Of a stretch of 22,380 nt of DNA, positions 1 to 9,142 are shown piece by piece. This stretch comes from Discostella pseudostelligera. Its lineage: Eukaryota > Bacillariophyta > Thalassiosirophyceae > Thalassiosirales > Thalassiosiraceae. The notes under the pieces were generated by a model. It ran no database searches. It saw only the letters and a program-made list of their open reading frames with translations, and was not told where the DNA came from. Positions within the stretch are counted from its first letter, which is position 1. Every line of letters starts with the position of its first letter. The stretch covers positions 1-22,380 of the forward strand of contig JALLBK010000647.1 of the NCBI GenBank assembly GCA_036940085.1, in the 5' to 3' direction. The position numbers were made by a program, and so were the translations under genes.

Positions 1-2
1 CA

Positions 3-1892
3 AGCCAATCGATCTATGGCTGGAGAGGCGGAGCTCCAGAACTAACAATTGAAGGGTTCCGTCGTGATTATCCGCAAGGCATCGTCGCGCAGCTCGCGGT
101 ATGTTATCGGCTTCCAAATGATATTGCTGATGCTGCAGAAATGCTGTATCCGATGGGACTGGCAGACACCGTATCCAGCTCAAGTAATGCGAGCCCTGCA
201 GCGGCTGCCAAGGTGGCGTCAACTCTGTGGAATTCACCAAACCCAATCGTTCTTGGCGATCCAGGCCAGCAATCTACAGAAGAGCATGTAAGATTAGGAA
301 ACCAGCTTTTGCTATCGAAGGGTATGCAAAAAATTGACAGTACGGTTATCTTGCATGGCCTGTGGGATGCCCGTGAAGAGGCCAAATACATTGCATCCAC
401 AATCAGGCGGAGATCGAAAGAACGTAAAAGCGCATTGATAAGTGCACTAAATAACTTGGATGTAGCAGTCCCATTCCCTCGTGCTGATGAACTGATGGAC
501 TTGACTGACGTTGCGGTAATGGTTCGATCATCTAATCAGCTTCATCTTCTAAAGGAGGCTCTCGATAATGCGGGTATTCCTTTCACCACCGACGAAAATT
601 ACGACGTCGATGCTCGGAGAAAGGAAGACGAGGAGACTAAAAATTGGTTGACCCAGAAACGATTAAGGATGGCTACATCTCTCCAAATGAAACCAGTATT
701 TCTATTGACAATGCATCGGTCCAAAGGTGAGGAGTTCGACGATGTCTACTTGGCAGGATGGACTGAGGGAGAGTTCCCTCATCCAGACGCGGTATCGTCG
801 AATCGCGTTCACGAAGAACGCCGCCTTGCCTACGTTGCATTGACCCGCGCTCGACAGAGAGTAGTCATAACGCACTCGTTCGTGAGAAGGGTGTTGAATT
901 ATGGAAACGATGGCAGGAAGAAATACGTTACGGAACAAGTTCTACCGAGTCGTTTCCTCTACGAACTCAAGCCATCCAAGAGGATGGAGGATGGAGCTAC
1001 CAGCATCAGCGATACCAGTGATCCTCTTTGGCTTCCTTCTAATGATAATAAAGGCACCGTTTGGGATAGGTCTCGAGGCATCAAGGAATATGTAGCGGGA
1101 CGAGACCTACCTACTTCCTTTCAAAAGGCGTATCAACAACCTCGGGGCTATGTAGCGAAGAGGTCGGATTTGCGCCCTCTTGTGAAAGTTACTCCAAACG
1201 ATGCGAGGGCGGATCATCCATCGAAGACACCAATAGAAGTCATCGAAACTGGGCTGAAGGATATAGTTACTTTGCGCAAGAAGGGGGCTACGAAAATGTA
1301 TACACCGATATTTAAGGAAATGCTGGCCACATTCTTCCAGATCAGTCGAGGTAATGCTATGGTATTTGCATCGGGTGCGACGAGTAAGCAAACCCTGAAC
1401 GAATCAGTGTATGCATTGATAGAAGCACCTGCTGAAGAGCTTGTACAGAAACCTCTTTGCAAATGTACTGCAACGCAACTTGGACATTACCTTGCCTACC
1501 TGATCCTCAAATCAGAAACGAGTCATCCAACCACTAAGCTGAAATCTTCATCATCTCAGAATATCGAGAGCAGTACGTCTGCAGATCCCTTAGAAAGAGT
1601 TGGAAATGGTCTTAATGAAATTATTGTCCTCGGAGTAAAGGGCGCAAGCAAAAGATACATCCCGATCTTCAAGGAGATGCTCGCGTCTTTGTTTGAAATA
1701 CGTAGGGGAAATGCTCTCGTCTTCAAATCAGGAGCACAACAGTCTAAAAATGACTCTATCCGCGCAATAGTCGATTCGAAAGCGGAAGATTTGGTGAAGA
1801 AGCCACTTGGCCGGTGCACTGCCACGCAGCTTGGTCACTATGTAGCATACTTGCTGATTACGTCCGGATCAGCTGATAAGACGACGAAGTAG
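3..1892 (+). CDS. UvrD/Srs2-like SF1 DNA helicase, C-terminal part (5' end outside window)
   Basis: The frame is open from base 3, so the gene enters from the left and 629 residues remain. It begins inside the helicase core with a motif III-like SIYGWRGG, followed by a motif IV region (LAVCYRLP, where NYRS is usual). Near nt 510-590 comes VAVMVRSSNQLHLLKEAL, typical of the UvrD 2B/2A region. Motif V is LLTMHRSKGEEFDDVYLAG with EGEFP (about nt 705-775), and motif VI is EERRLAYVALTRARQR (about nt 812-860). These are diagnostic of the UvrD/Rep/PcrA/Srs2 family, ATP-driven 3'-5' translocases that unwind DNA or strip Rad51. The Walker A motif lies outside the window. The last ~220 residues are two copies of an unfamiliar module (nt 1230-1514 and 1587-1865). 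No intron is evident. The Srs2 assignment over other UvrD-type helicases is inference from its eukaryotic setting. Confidence 0.86.
   Translation, partial: SQSIYGWRGGAPELTIEGFRRDYPQGIVAQLAVCYRLPNDIADAAEMLYPMGLADTVSSSSNASPAAAAKVASTLWNSPNPIVLGDPGQQSTEEHVRLGNQLLLSKGMQKIDSTVILHGLWDAREEAKYIASTIRRRSKERKSALISALNNLDVAVPFPRADELMDLTDVAVMVRSSNQLHLLKEALDNAGIPFTTDENYDVDARRKEDEETKNWLTQKRLRMATSLQMKPVFLLTMHRSKGEEFDDVYLAGWTEGEFPHPDAVSSNRVHEERRLAYVALTRARQRVVITHSFVRRVLNYGNDGRKKYVTEQVLPSRFLYELKPSKRMEDGATSISDTSDPLWLPSNDNKGTVWDRSRGIKEYVAGRDLPTSFQKAYQQPRGYVAKRSDLRPLVKVTPNDARADHPSKTPIEVIETGLKDIVTLRKKGATKMYTPIFKEMLATFFQISRGNAMVFASGATSKQTLNESVYALIEAPAEELVQKPLCKCTATQLGHYLAYLILKSETSHPTTKLKSSSSQNIESSTSADPLERVGNGLNEIIVLGVKGASKRYIPIFKEMLASLFEIRRGNALVFKSGAQQSKNDSIRAIVDSKAEDLVKKPLGRCTATQLGHYVAYLLITSGSADKTTK
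1230..1514 (+). repeat. C-terminal module copy 1 of the SF1 helicase
   Basis: This codes for ~95 residues running from PIEVIETGLKDIV to YLILKS. It shares PIFKEMLA, RGNA, SGA, a KPL-x2-CTATQLGHY block and a hydrophobic end with the second copy at 1587-1865. The copies start 357 nt (119 codons) apart, so the duplication stays in frame. I do not recognise the domain. Its predicted helical, SAP/HRDC-like size suggests a DNA or protein contact, but that is a guess. Confidence 0.85.
1587..1865 (+). repeat. C-terminal module copy 2 of the SF1 helicase
   Basis: This second copy runs from PLERVGNGLNEII to LLITS. It aligns to copy 1 with one two-residue gap, and PIFKEMLA and CTATQLGHY are identical. 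A serine-rich linker of about 24 codons separates the copies. The third copy position is absent: the protein stops 9 residues after this module. Confidence 0.85.
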
Positions 1893-2003
1893 TGGTAGAT
1901 TTGCAATTATTTGATATCACAACATATTATTACTTCCCGAATATCAAACATGATTGTATTTTGTGCCTCAATGTCAAACCATCAGAAACACATTGGCTTA
2001 CGC

Positions 2004-4274
2004 CTACTTGCGCTGCTCTTCCATCACCGACATGATCAGTTTCATCTCCTCCGCAACTTCATCGATTGTTCTTTCAGGGAAAACTGCACAACTTTCAAAG
2101 TCTACTTGGTCAATTCTCCACAGCCCTAAGCATGCACACGGCTCATCAATGCTTGAATTTTCAGGCTTCGATATGATGAAGGCCATATCGATTGTAATGC
2201 TTTGCACATATGGTCGGACAATGTTGATTAGCTTTCTAATAGATTTGTCGGATACAAAATCTACATCGCACTCCAAAATTGCACAGTTCGTTTTGCCAGT
2301 AGTTGGATCAACAGATTTGGGAACTCGTGTCCACATCGCCGGATGCCGAGGCGTATGAATTAGTACCTCCTTTGGTTTTGGTGGCCTGATCATTCGGATT
2401 GCAAGGGGGCCGTCGACAATGCAAGGGATAATCTTCGCACGAGCTTGATATTCTAAATCTCCTGAGAGAAATCTCTGAACGGTATGTAGGTTAGACATGT
2501 GCAGTAGCGCTAACTCTCATCTTTGACATTATGAAACATACCTTGAAGGCCTTTATATCAGGCGGGTCATCATGTTTCTCTGAAGGGATGTTATCCCAAT
2601 CATCGAACCAATCAGGGAGTGTGAAATATGCCTTCAAGAAGATTTTCAAAAGATTGTGACAGAAGATATGGTGAGGAAGAGGATTACAGCATAGGTTCTA
2701 CAACTCCCATGAAACATACCGTCAAATTCCCGAACGGCAACATCATATTCGCGATGAAAGTTGGCACGTCGCGAAGTCCACACCTTGACAAAGAAAAGTA
2801 AAACAAATTCACATTGAGGTGCAGACGAGTTTCCAAGCGCAAATAATACTCTCGACGGCACTCACTCATTCAACACCGGCTGCCTCCAAATATCTTCTTC
2901 AGGTGCATCCGTTACGAATAAATCCATACCTCGTAGGCAACACAGGGGATCCACGACGTGCGTGAATACGCGTGAGGCTCGAATATTGTTCAATTTGGCC
3001 ATTCCCACCAAGTTGTTGCCGCTAGTTGGTCTGACTCCTAATCCCTCCTCCTCCTCTTCTTCCCCTTCCTCTTCTCTTTCATCTTCCCAATTAATGTCAA
3101 CATCCTCATCTTCGACTGTTACCTTCGATTCATGTCGGATTGAGGGTGCCCTCACAACTTTCGCCATAGCCTCCTTGGTCGACTTCTTCAGACGACGAAA
3201 ATCAGAATAACTCAGAAGATGGTCCATCAACGGTGCATCTGAGAAAGGTGCTCTCATCCTTCTCTTCCATTCTCTAATTGCCGCATCGTCGTCGTCGTCG
3301 TCATCCTCTCCCCCCTTCTTTATCTTCCCCGTCAGCATCGCCACCATCGCACTACTCGAAGGGTGACAGTGAGGAGTGGTACCATCGACCGAGGGTGCGT
3401 GTAGGAGATTCGAATACCGTCGTACGTGCATGCTGCTTTTCCCCCCCACTCCCAACAATAGTTTGTGTTGACTTAAGATTTGTTTTGTCCTTTCAAGGTA
3501 GTGAGAAGCAGGGATGTTGCGGTTGTTTTCGTTTTGACTAGTAGAGCCGATGATTTTGTCATCAGAGAAGCTTACATGAGTGCCGCTAGCATCGAACACC
3601 GACTCCGACGATAATTTTGAAGTCTGTGTGGCTGCATTAACGACAGTGACACCAGTGTTGTATTTCCGTCGTGGTCGTTGATGAAACACAAAGAACTGCA
3701 ACATCCTATCCGCGCTGCATCCCAATACAAAGTAGAATGCTGCAATCAATACATTTGATGACGATTTTGATGATGTTTGCAAAACAACTGAAATACCGAC
3801 AATCACCACAGATAACATGGCAATGATTATTCTCGATGATTGATCTCTAGTGTCGTCATTGCTAGCGATGATTCGTTGGAATTGATGTTGTGGTATGGAT
3901 ATGGAAGGTCCTTCAACTTGCTGGTGGTAATTTGTTGTGTCTTTGATCTCGTCCGTCGTCGTTTCCGGCACAGAAGTCAATGAAGACGATGATACCATCA
4001 CGTCAGCAGCATCAGCAGAAGCGGAGAGATTGTCATTGACAGCTGCATCATAATCTTCATTTCGTAGTGGGCCAATGAAATTCCTCGCCGCATCTGCAAT
4101 CTTTCTTCGGGCCAATTCGACCTGTTGTGTCAAGGTTCTAGGTGCACCTGCACCTGCACCTGCACCTGCACCTGGTCCGTCATAGGACTTCAATGAGTTC
4201 ATTTTCTTGCAGCCGTCTTTATTGCCAGTCAATGCTGGTGGAATAGGTCGCCCATAGGATTCCGTCGGCGGCAT
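2004..4274 (-). CDS. EDR2-C (DUF1336) domain membrane protein, four exons
   Basis: Splicing joins exons 4274-2866, 2783-2720, 2631-2542 and 2474-2004 into 677 residues. Donors are GTGAGT, GTATGT and GTATGT; acceptors are CAAG, GAAG and TCAG; introns are 82, 88 and 67 bp. The joins rebuild a continuous EDR2-C domain (about residues 430-655), including DPLCCLRGMDLF, VLNECGLRDVPTF, LPFGNLTAYFTLPDWFDDW, IPCIVDGPLAIRMI and a C-terminal hydrophobic DMAFII. Plant EDR2 couples PH and START domains to this domain in lipid-linked defence signalling. Here I see neither. Instead residues ~149-165 and ~174-197 form two hydrophobic segments, probably a membrane hairpin, followed by an acidic low-complexity stretch (~residues 325-425). 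The start at 4274 is the first ATG in frame; a second at codon 25 is possible. Function beyond membrane/lipid association is unknown. Confidence 0.88.
4145..4174 (+). repeat. Hexanucleotide microsatellite (CACCTG)5 inside the EDR2-C gene
   Basis: Five exact CACCTG copies sit in exon 1 of the minus-strand gene and encode an alternating Gly-Ala run (PGAGAGAGAGAP). Being a multiple of three, length changes would not break the frame. It is likely polymorphic between strains. Confidence 0.95.
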
Positions 4275-4378
4275 ATCGAACCCAACATTCTATTGGACCA
4301 TTATCATTCTTCAAGGTGCTTGTCTTTTTGCTGTCTGTGTGGTGTTTAATCGAAGGTGATGATAGAGTAGAGATCGTC

Positions 4379-4507
4379 TTCCCGCCATTTTCGCAAGCAA
4401 GAAAGATATGGCGCGCTCGAATGAAAGATATAGCGCGCTTGAATGAAAGATATAAAAAATAGCGCGCTCGAAAGATACGGCGCGCTCGAAAGATATTTTG
4501 GCGCGGC
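4379..4507. promoter_or_regulatory. Divergent promoter with five degenerate GAAAGATA..GCGCG repeats and E2F-like sites
   Basis: The 339-bp space between the EDR2-C start (4274) and the kinase start (4614) holds five units beginning GAAAGATA at 4401, 4423, 4445, 4470 and 4488. Each is followed by a GCGCGC core (GCGCGG in the last). The first two units are 22 bp long and nearly identical. On the left is TTCCCGCCATTTTCGC (4379-4394), and the last unit contains TTTTGGCGCGG. Both resemble E2F/DP binding sites (TTTSSCGC). The position between two divergent starts and the iteration suggest a shared control region. Factor identity is inferred. Confidence 0.6.
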
Positions 4508-4613
4508 CTCCACGTCATCCCCGCAATAAACATAAACATCCTCATATCAATGAACCTTGAACCTCATTACCATAACTCTGAATACTATCCAAGCAATTCA
4601 CCGCAATTCAACG

Positions 4614-7600
4614 ATGAATTTGCTGCCCGGCCCGGGCGGTTTGATCATCGGGATGACATTGCTCGCGTCGTTGGTGGTAATGGTTTCGATGGCGGAGGCA
4701 TTTTCTTTCTCTGCCGCCACCACTCCTACCCGAACAACAGCCGCTGAAAAAATCATAACGCCATCACCGCCGCAGTTCACCATCACTACCAAGGTGTCAA
4801 TGCCATCGCATCATCATTCGTTAGTGGCCTTTGGATCTTTGCGTGATTTGGTGGAATCTTCATCTGGAAATAATGACGACAATAAGAAAGATGGTGCATC
4901 CTCCAATGGCAGCAACAATGGCGCCGATAACTTTAACAATCTCCTAAACTTTAGCCGATCGAAATTCGCAGACACTAAATCATTGCGCAGTCGAGAGAAT
5001 AGTTCGAGGCCAGGGTGGTCGAGTAGTGGACGCGGTGGTGATGATGCCGATGACGAGAGGGGGTTGCATGAAGATAGACTGTCGACTTTTTCATTTGCGA
5101 CAAATACTCCCAAGTCACAAAGTCAGGGTGCTGGTGCATCGGCTGATGTTGAGAACTCTCCGAATGTCTCTGATGAGGATTTTATTGACAGAACAGCTAT
5201 CGAGGAGACATCGACAAGCGTAGCGAGACGAGAAAAGAAGAGCATGTCCGAAGACTACGCCGCGGATAATTTCAACAGCATGGTAGGAACATTTTACAGT
5301 AAACAGAAATTCCCAAGTAGGGACAAGGGCAAGATTTCCGATGATATGGACGAGAGGGGATTGCATAACACCTGAGGAAGAAGATGATGTCGAAACTGTC
5401 GTCGGTGATGACATCTCCCTCCATGATGCAGCTATCAATGATGATACTATGCTCGCTGATAATTTCAACAGTATGGTGGGGACATTCTACAGCCAACAGA
5501 AATTCCCAAGTAGAGAGAAGGGCCAGGTTTCGGACGACATGGATGAGTTGGGGTTACACAGTGATCGATTATCGACCTTTTCTTTTTCCTCCAGCCAGCC
5601 CAAAGTGAAAACTACTATTGCTACTTTGATGGATGATGCGGGTGCGGCGTCTGATGAAGCTCTCTCGGGTAGAATTGACGACCAACCCTTTGGTATCACC
5701 AAGTCCACCACATCCCCAATCAATCGCTCGCCTCTTACTACTTCATCGAATGAGGACGGTTCTGCAAAAAGTCCATCATTGTTCAACCCTGTCAATCATA
5801 ACGATCGGCTTGGTACATTCAGTTTTGCCTCCACTGATCCTCACAGCGGCAGCACCAGCATCAAGGGTACTAGTGCCAGCAGTCCACTAGCTAGTTCCAT
5901 CGTTTCGAAAACTACGCCTCCCCAATCGAGGCCTACAGAATCCAAAGACTCCGATCGAGTACAATACACGTTGCCACAGAAGGGATCCCTATCATCGATA
6001 GCATCCTCGGTCTATATCAAATCACGCAATGATCGTATTAAGGATATCAAAGATGCAACGGATCCTAAACTTCTCCACCCGGATGGAATGAACATTCCCA
6101 GATTGAACAGTAAGGGAGATGTCATGACCCTTAGTAGCACGGACGGACGTCTCAATATCTTCCAGCGGATCGGTAATGTGAAACGGATGAAAGATGAAAG
6201 TGATGATGTGACCAGTGCTGCGGATAGTGACGATCATGACGGGCGTGGAGATTGCTTCATCGGGTTTGATTTGGGGACTAGTGGGGCACGAATGTCAATT
6301 GTCGAGAAGAGGATGTCATCCTCCTCCTCCGGTGATGAGAAGAAATGGAAATATGTCGAGGTGGTCACAGAATCATTGGCATGGAACGATGAAATGCGGT
6401 ATGATGATGCCAACGATTGGAGAGCGGCAATCGATACTCTCTTGTCGCGTGTGTGGGGTAATGAAGTCATGGCCAGGGTCAAGTCTATTTGCGTTTCTGG
6501 AACTTCTGCCTCGTGCCTGCTGTTGAATAAAAACAGTCTGGATGTAGCACGATCGGCACGCATGTACAACTACGACATTTTATCCTCTTCAGATTCGTCC
6601 GATGAGGATTCTCCAGCAAGGAGAGTGATGAAGCTTATTGATCAATACGTCCCCGAGAAGCATACTGCGCGTGCAACAACTGGATCACTGGCGAAATTAT
6701 TGCTGTGGAACGAAGTAAAACCTTTGGTTGATGGAAAGGGAGATGTCGAGGAGGTAATCTGTCATCAATCGGACTACATATCCATGGCATTGGTGTGGGA
6801 AGGCGTAGATGATGATGACAATGACAAGAAATGCCGAGTTGTAAGTGATTGGCACAACTGTCTGAAGCTGGGATATGATGTCCGGCGTCTGGAATTTCCA
6901 TCGTGGATGGAAAAACTATTGAAAGAAGGCGCGAACATTCCAGATCCTGAGTTTGTATTGCCATCCAAGGTAATCTCTCCCGGTGAACCGTTCGGGGTAA
7001 TCTCTCCCGTTGTAGCCTCAACATATGGTCTCTCAAGCAACGTAGTCATTGTTGGAGGGACAACTGACTCTAATGCGGCATTTTTTGCAAGTGCTGGTAC
7101 GAAACCTGACTTCGGGACCGCTGTCACATCGCTCGGATCAACTTTGGCAATCAAGCAATTAAGCAAGACATTTGTGGAAGATGCATCGAGAGGAGTGTAT
7201 AGTCATCGATTTCCGATGTTTGGCAATGAAAAAGTTGAGGAAGAGGCATGGCTTATTGGTGGGGCGAGCAATGTTGGGTGTGCAATTCTTCGTCAAGATG
7301 GCTTTTCCAACGAGGAGCTTAGGACGCTAAGTGAAGAGATTGACCCTAACTCCGACAGCAGTTACACTTATTACCCACTAACGAAGAGGGGTGAACGATT
7401 TCCAGTTGCGGACAGTACAAAAGAACCAGTGTTGACACCGAAACCTGACAGTCGCAAAGATTACTTGCATGGTATTTTGCAAGGCATTGGAGATGTAGAA
7501 CGAGAGGGGTATCGCGTCCTTGGAGAACTAGGCGCTGATCCCAGTTTGCCCACAACCGTTACGACCGCCGGGGGAGGCTCTGCAAACAGCATGTGGATGA

Positions 7601-7770
7601 AATTGCGAGAACGACGGCTTCAAGACCTTTGCGGCGCTCGTGTGGAGGTGAGGAGGGCGACAAACACTGAGGCAAGCTACGGCGCAGCTTTACTTGCAGC
7701 TGCGTCCTTTGAGAATACTGCCATGCCTGCATCGTCTGAGAATTACAGCACGAAAGAGGGATCGGCATAA
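4614..7770 (+). CDS. Plastid-targeted FGGY carbohydrate kinase (D-ribulose kinase / XK-1 type) with frame break
   Basis: The first in-frame ATG is 4614; it gives a signal peptide (hydrophobic about residues 9-25) and AEA|FSFS at 29/30, the A|F plastid import site of diatoms. About 520 low-complexity residues follow, with repeats DRLSTFSF, DRLGTFSF and ADNFNSMVGTFYS. The frame shifts by +1 near 5370, so the two parts are 4614-5372 and about 5374-7770 (about 1051 residues in total). The kinase domain starts at nt ~6250 with FIGFDLGTSGARMS. It contains GTSASCLL, SDWHNCLKLGYD, GGTTDSNAAF (catalytic-base Asp region), TSLGST, GVYSHRF, LIGGASNVG, YYPLTKRGERFPVAD and GGGSANSMWMKL. This set matches cyanobacterial SePSK and Arabidopsis XK-1, which phosphorylate D-ribulose. 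Xylulose as substrate is less likely. The long N-terminal region is not part of the family. Confidence 0.85.
5265..5366 (+). repeat. Kinase N-terminal repeat, copy A
   Basis: This codes for DNFNSMVGTFYSKQKFPS and onward to DERGLH. It duplicates 5458-5559 with an offset of 193 bp, which is not a multiple of three. Over its last 23 codons it differs from the other copy in 14; 9 of these changes are synonymous, so both copies look protein-coding. A looser relative (ADNFNN..DERGLHEDRLSTFSF) lies upstream at about 4925-5100. Confidence 0.85.
5364..5376 (+). other. Reading-frame break in the FGGY kinase gene (CAT AAC ACC TGA G)
   Basis: The N-terminal frame ends at TGA 5373-5375, while the kinase frame (+1 relative) is open across this point. 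Coding-type conservation of the flanking repeat runs up to CAT 5364-5366, so the shift lies in about 5367-5374. Skipping one base at the stop (ACC then GAG) restores the frame. The cause could be a sequence error, a real mutation, or a stop-adjacent +1 frameshift. The sequence alone does not decide. Confidence 0.7.
5458..5559 (+). repeat. Kinase N-terminal repeat, copy B
   Basis: This second copy continues into SDRLSTFSF, which copy A lacks. The copy offset of 193 bp (64 codons plus 1 base) is what puts the two in different frames. Confidence 0.85.
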
Positions 7771-7973
7771 ATTAATTGAATTTGATGGTATCTATTTTAT
7801 GAAGGTCACCAATGAATTCCAACGGTTCTACTAGGACTATCTCTCTTGTGAAAAGTGGCGATGCTGCAATTTGGCAGCAAGGGAACACCGGACACCGAAA
7901 TTTTCAGCATCAAACTTGGTCAAGACAAGTGTTCAGCCGCTTGCGATCTCCTCAGTTTCGCTGGCAGGCATCC

Positions 7974-9056
7974 CTAGAGTAGAGAGATGTCGTGGCTCAT
8001 GGATATCTTGTTTGTAGTTTCTTCAGCTGTGACATAGCTCTCTCCTTGCTGCGAATCTTGCACTGACGTGGGGAGCTGTTTCTTTGGACGGCCTCGCTTA
8101 CGAGGAGATTTTACCACAAATCCATCGTCACTGTCGCTGGTCGAAACCGCCGGATTCTTATTGGGGCGTCCTTGCTTGCGTTTGTTTGAGGTTTGAGTAG
8201 TCGCTACAACAAAATCAACAGCCGACACCATAGATCTCATGATTTCTTCGATTTCCAAACGCGGGTTAGTGATAGTACCCGATGACATTGTAGCCAGTAG
8301 TGGTGCCTCCAAGGCAGACTGTAGTTCCGCAGGAGGCAGGTTCTTGTAAGCATTGAACACGGTCGATGTGCCACAGCTCAGTGAAGACGATCTGATGCCC
8401 GCACCAACAACTTCATTTGATGTGGTAGAATCCTTTGGCTTTAGCGTCCACCTCGTTAAGCGCTTCCCGCCCTTCCAGCGTCGACATACCCCACAACGCG
8501 CCCTCCCAGCCGACATGTGTTTGCCACATTCGCAAGTCCAAGCTTCGCCGATGGAAATGTTATCAGTAACGACCAATGCACCCTTGCTTTTACTCTTGCT
8601 CCCACTCAAGCTGTTCTCGCCATCTTGGATTCTACCATTCTGCTCGGCCGACAAAGCCGATTTATCTGACGATGGAAACTTCTCCTTCTTCGGTCGGCCC
8701 CTCTTCTTCTGAAATCCGCTTTCATTTCCTGGCGAAAGCAACGCAGCCGGCGAACTTAATGTCTGATCCGCTGGGGTCGAAGAAGCCACTTCCGATGTCA
8801 CTGCACGAGGACTTCCGCCAAGGCGTTCAATATCCCGATCGAGCTGAGCCAAATGACCACGCACTGAAGTTAATATCATATCCCTCTCTTGGATAATCTG
8901 TCGCTCATAGCGTCGAAAGCTTTCTCGTTCCGCTTGGAGATCGCTGAGCTTCTTTGATATCAGAGTCGGCATGGTTCGATAATCACCGACAACAATCGTC
9001 GGTTGCGTGAAGATGAAGACGAAAATAATGAAGGTTGTGTTTTGCTCGTTCGTCAT
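7974..9056 (-). CDS. AT-hook DNA-binding protein with CxC..CxxC motif
   Basis: Single exon, 360 residues from the ATG at 9056, or 332 from the ATG at 8972. The second start is more natural: the first 28 residues are hydrophobic and unlike the rest, and MPTLISKKLSDL leads straight into a charged coiled coil (~35-80). AT-hook cores appear as KKRGRPKKEK (RGRP 119-122), KRKQGRPNK (295-298) and PRKRGRPKKQ (321-324); such cores bind the minor groove of AT-rich DNA. Between them is WTCECGKHMSAGRARCGVC (C175, C177, C188, C191), then RRWKGGKR, a possible small zinc ribbon. It is probably a nuclear chromatin or transcription protein. No enzymatic domain is visible. Its 5' end is only 86 bp from the endonuclease V stop, so its promoter lies in that short space. 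Confidence 0.78.
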   Translation of the reverse strand: MTNEQNTTFIIFVFIFTQPTIVVGDYRTMPTLISKKLSDLQAERESFRRYERQIIQERDMILTSVRGHLAQLDRDIERLGGSPRAVTSEVASSTPADQTLSSPAALLSPGNESGFQKKRGRPKKEKFPSSDKSALSAEQNGRIQDGENSLSGSKSKSKGALVVTDNISIGEAWTCECGKHMSAGRARCGVCRRWKGGKRLTRWTLKPKDSTTSNEVVGAGIRSSSLSCGTSTVFNAYKNLPPAELQSALEAPLLATMSSGTITNPRLEIEEIMRSMVSAVDFVVATTQTSNKRKQGRPNKNPAVSTSDSDDGFVVKSPRKRGRPKKQLPTSVQDSQQGESYVTAEETTNKISMSHDISLL

Positions 9057-9092
9057 TGGAGTTCAAAAATTGAAAAAAATTCATGCCACCAC

Positions 9093-9120
9093 GAATGAAA
9101 AATATGGCGCGACATGAATG
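9093..9120. promoter_or_regulatory. GAATGAAA..GGCGCG element upstream of the AT-hook gene
   Basis: GAATGAAAAATATGGCGCG followed by ACATGAATG closely matches the repeat unit at 4421-4447 (GAATGAAAGATATAGCGCG, then CTTGAATG). It lies 37 bp or 121 bp upstream of the two possible AT-hook starts, within the 86-bp spacer. Recurrence in two unrelated promoters of one window argues for a genome-wide regulatory element. Confidence 0.5.
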
Positions 9121-9142
9121 TCGTACCACATCCGGATACTTA

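Noticed and set aside
3..1892. Bacterial contamination as source of the UvrD-type gene
   Set aside because: It sits in the same contig as intron-bearing genes with similar composition, and eukaryotes have Srs2/UvrD-like helicases.
4401..4507. CRISPR-like array
   Set aside because: Repeats are degenerate, spacers almost absent and the genome is eukaryotic. A promoter array explains it better.
4557..4613. Extension of the kinase reading frame upstream to 4557
   Set aside because: It begins with TTG, not ATG. The first ATG in frame is 4614 and it gives an ideal signal peptide.
5299..5431. A 133-bp intron (A|GTAAAC to GATGCAG) that would restore the kinase frame
   Set aside because: The phase fits, but the segment it would remove matches the second repeat copy with mostly synonymous differences, which argues that it is coding. 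Kept only as an alternative to the frame break.
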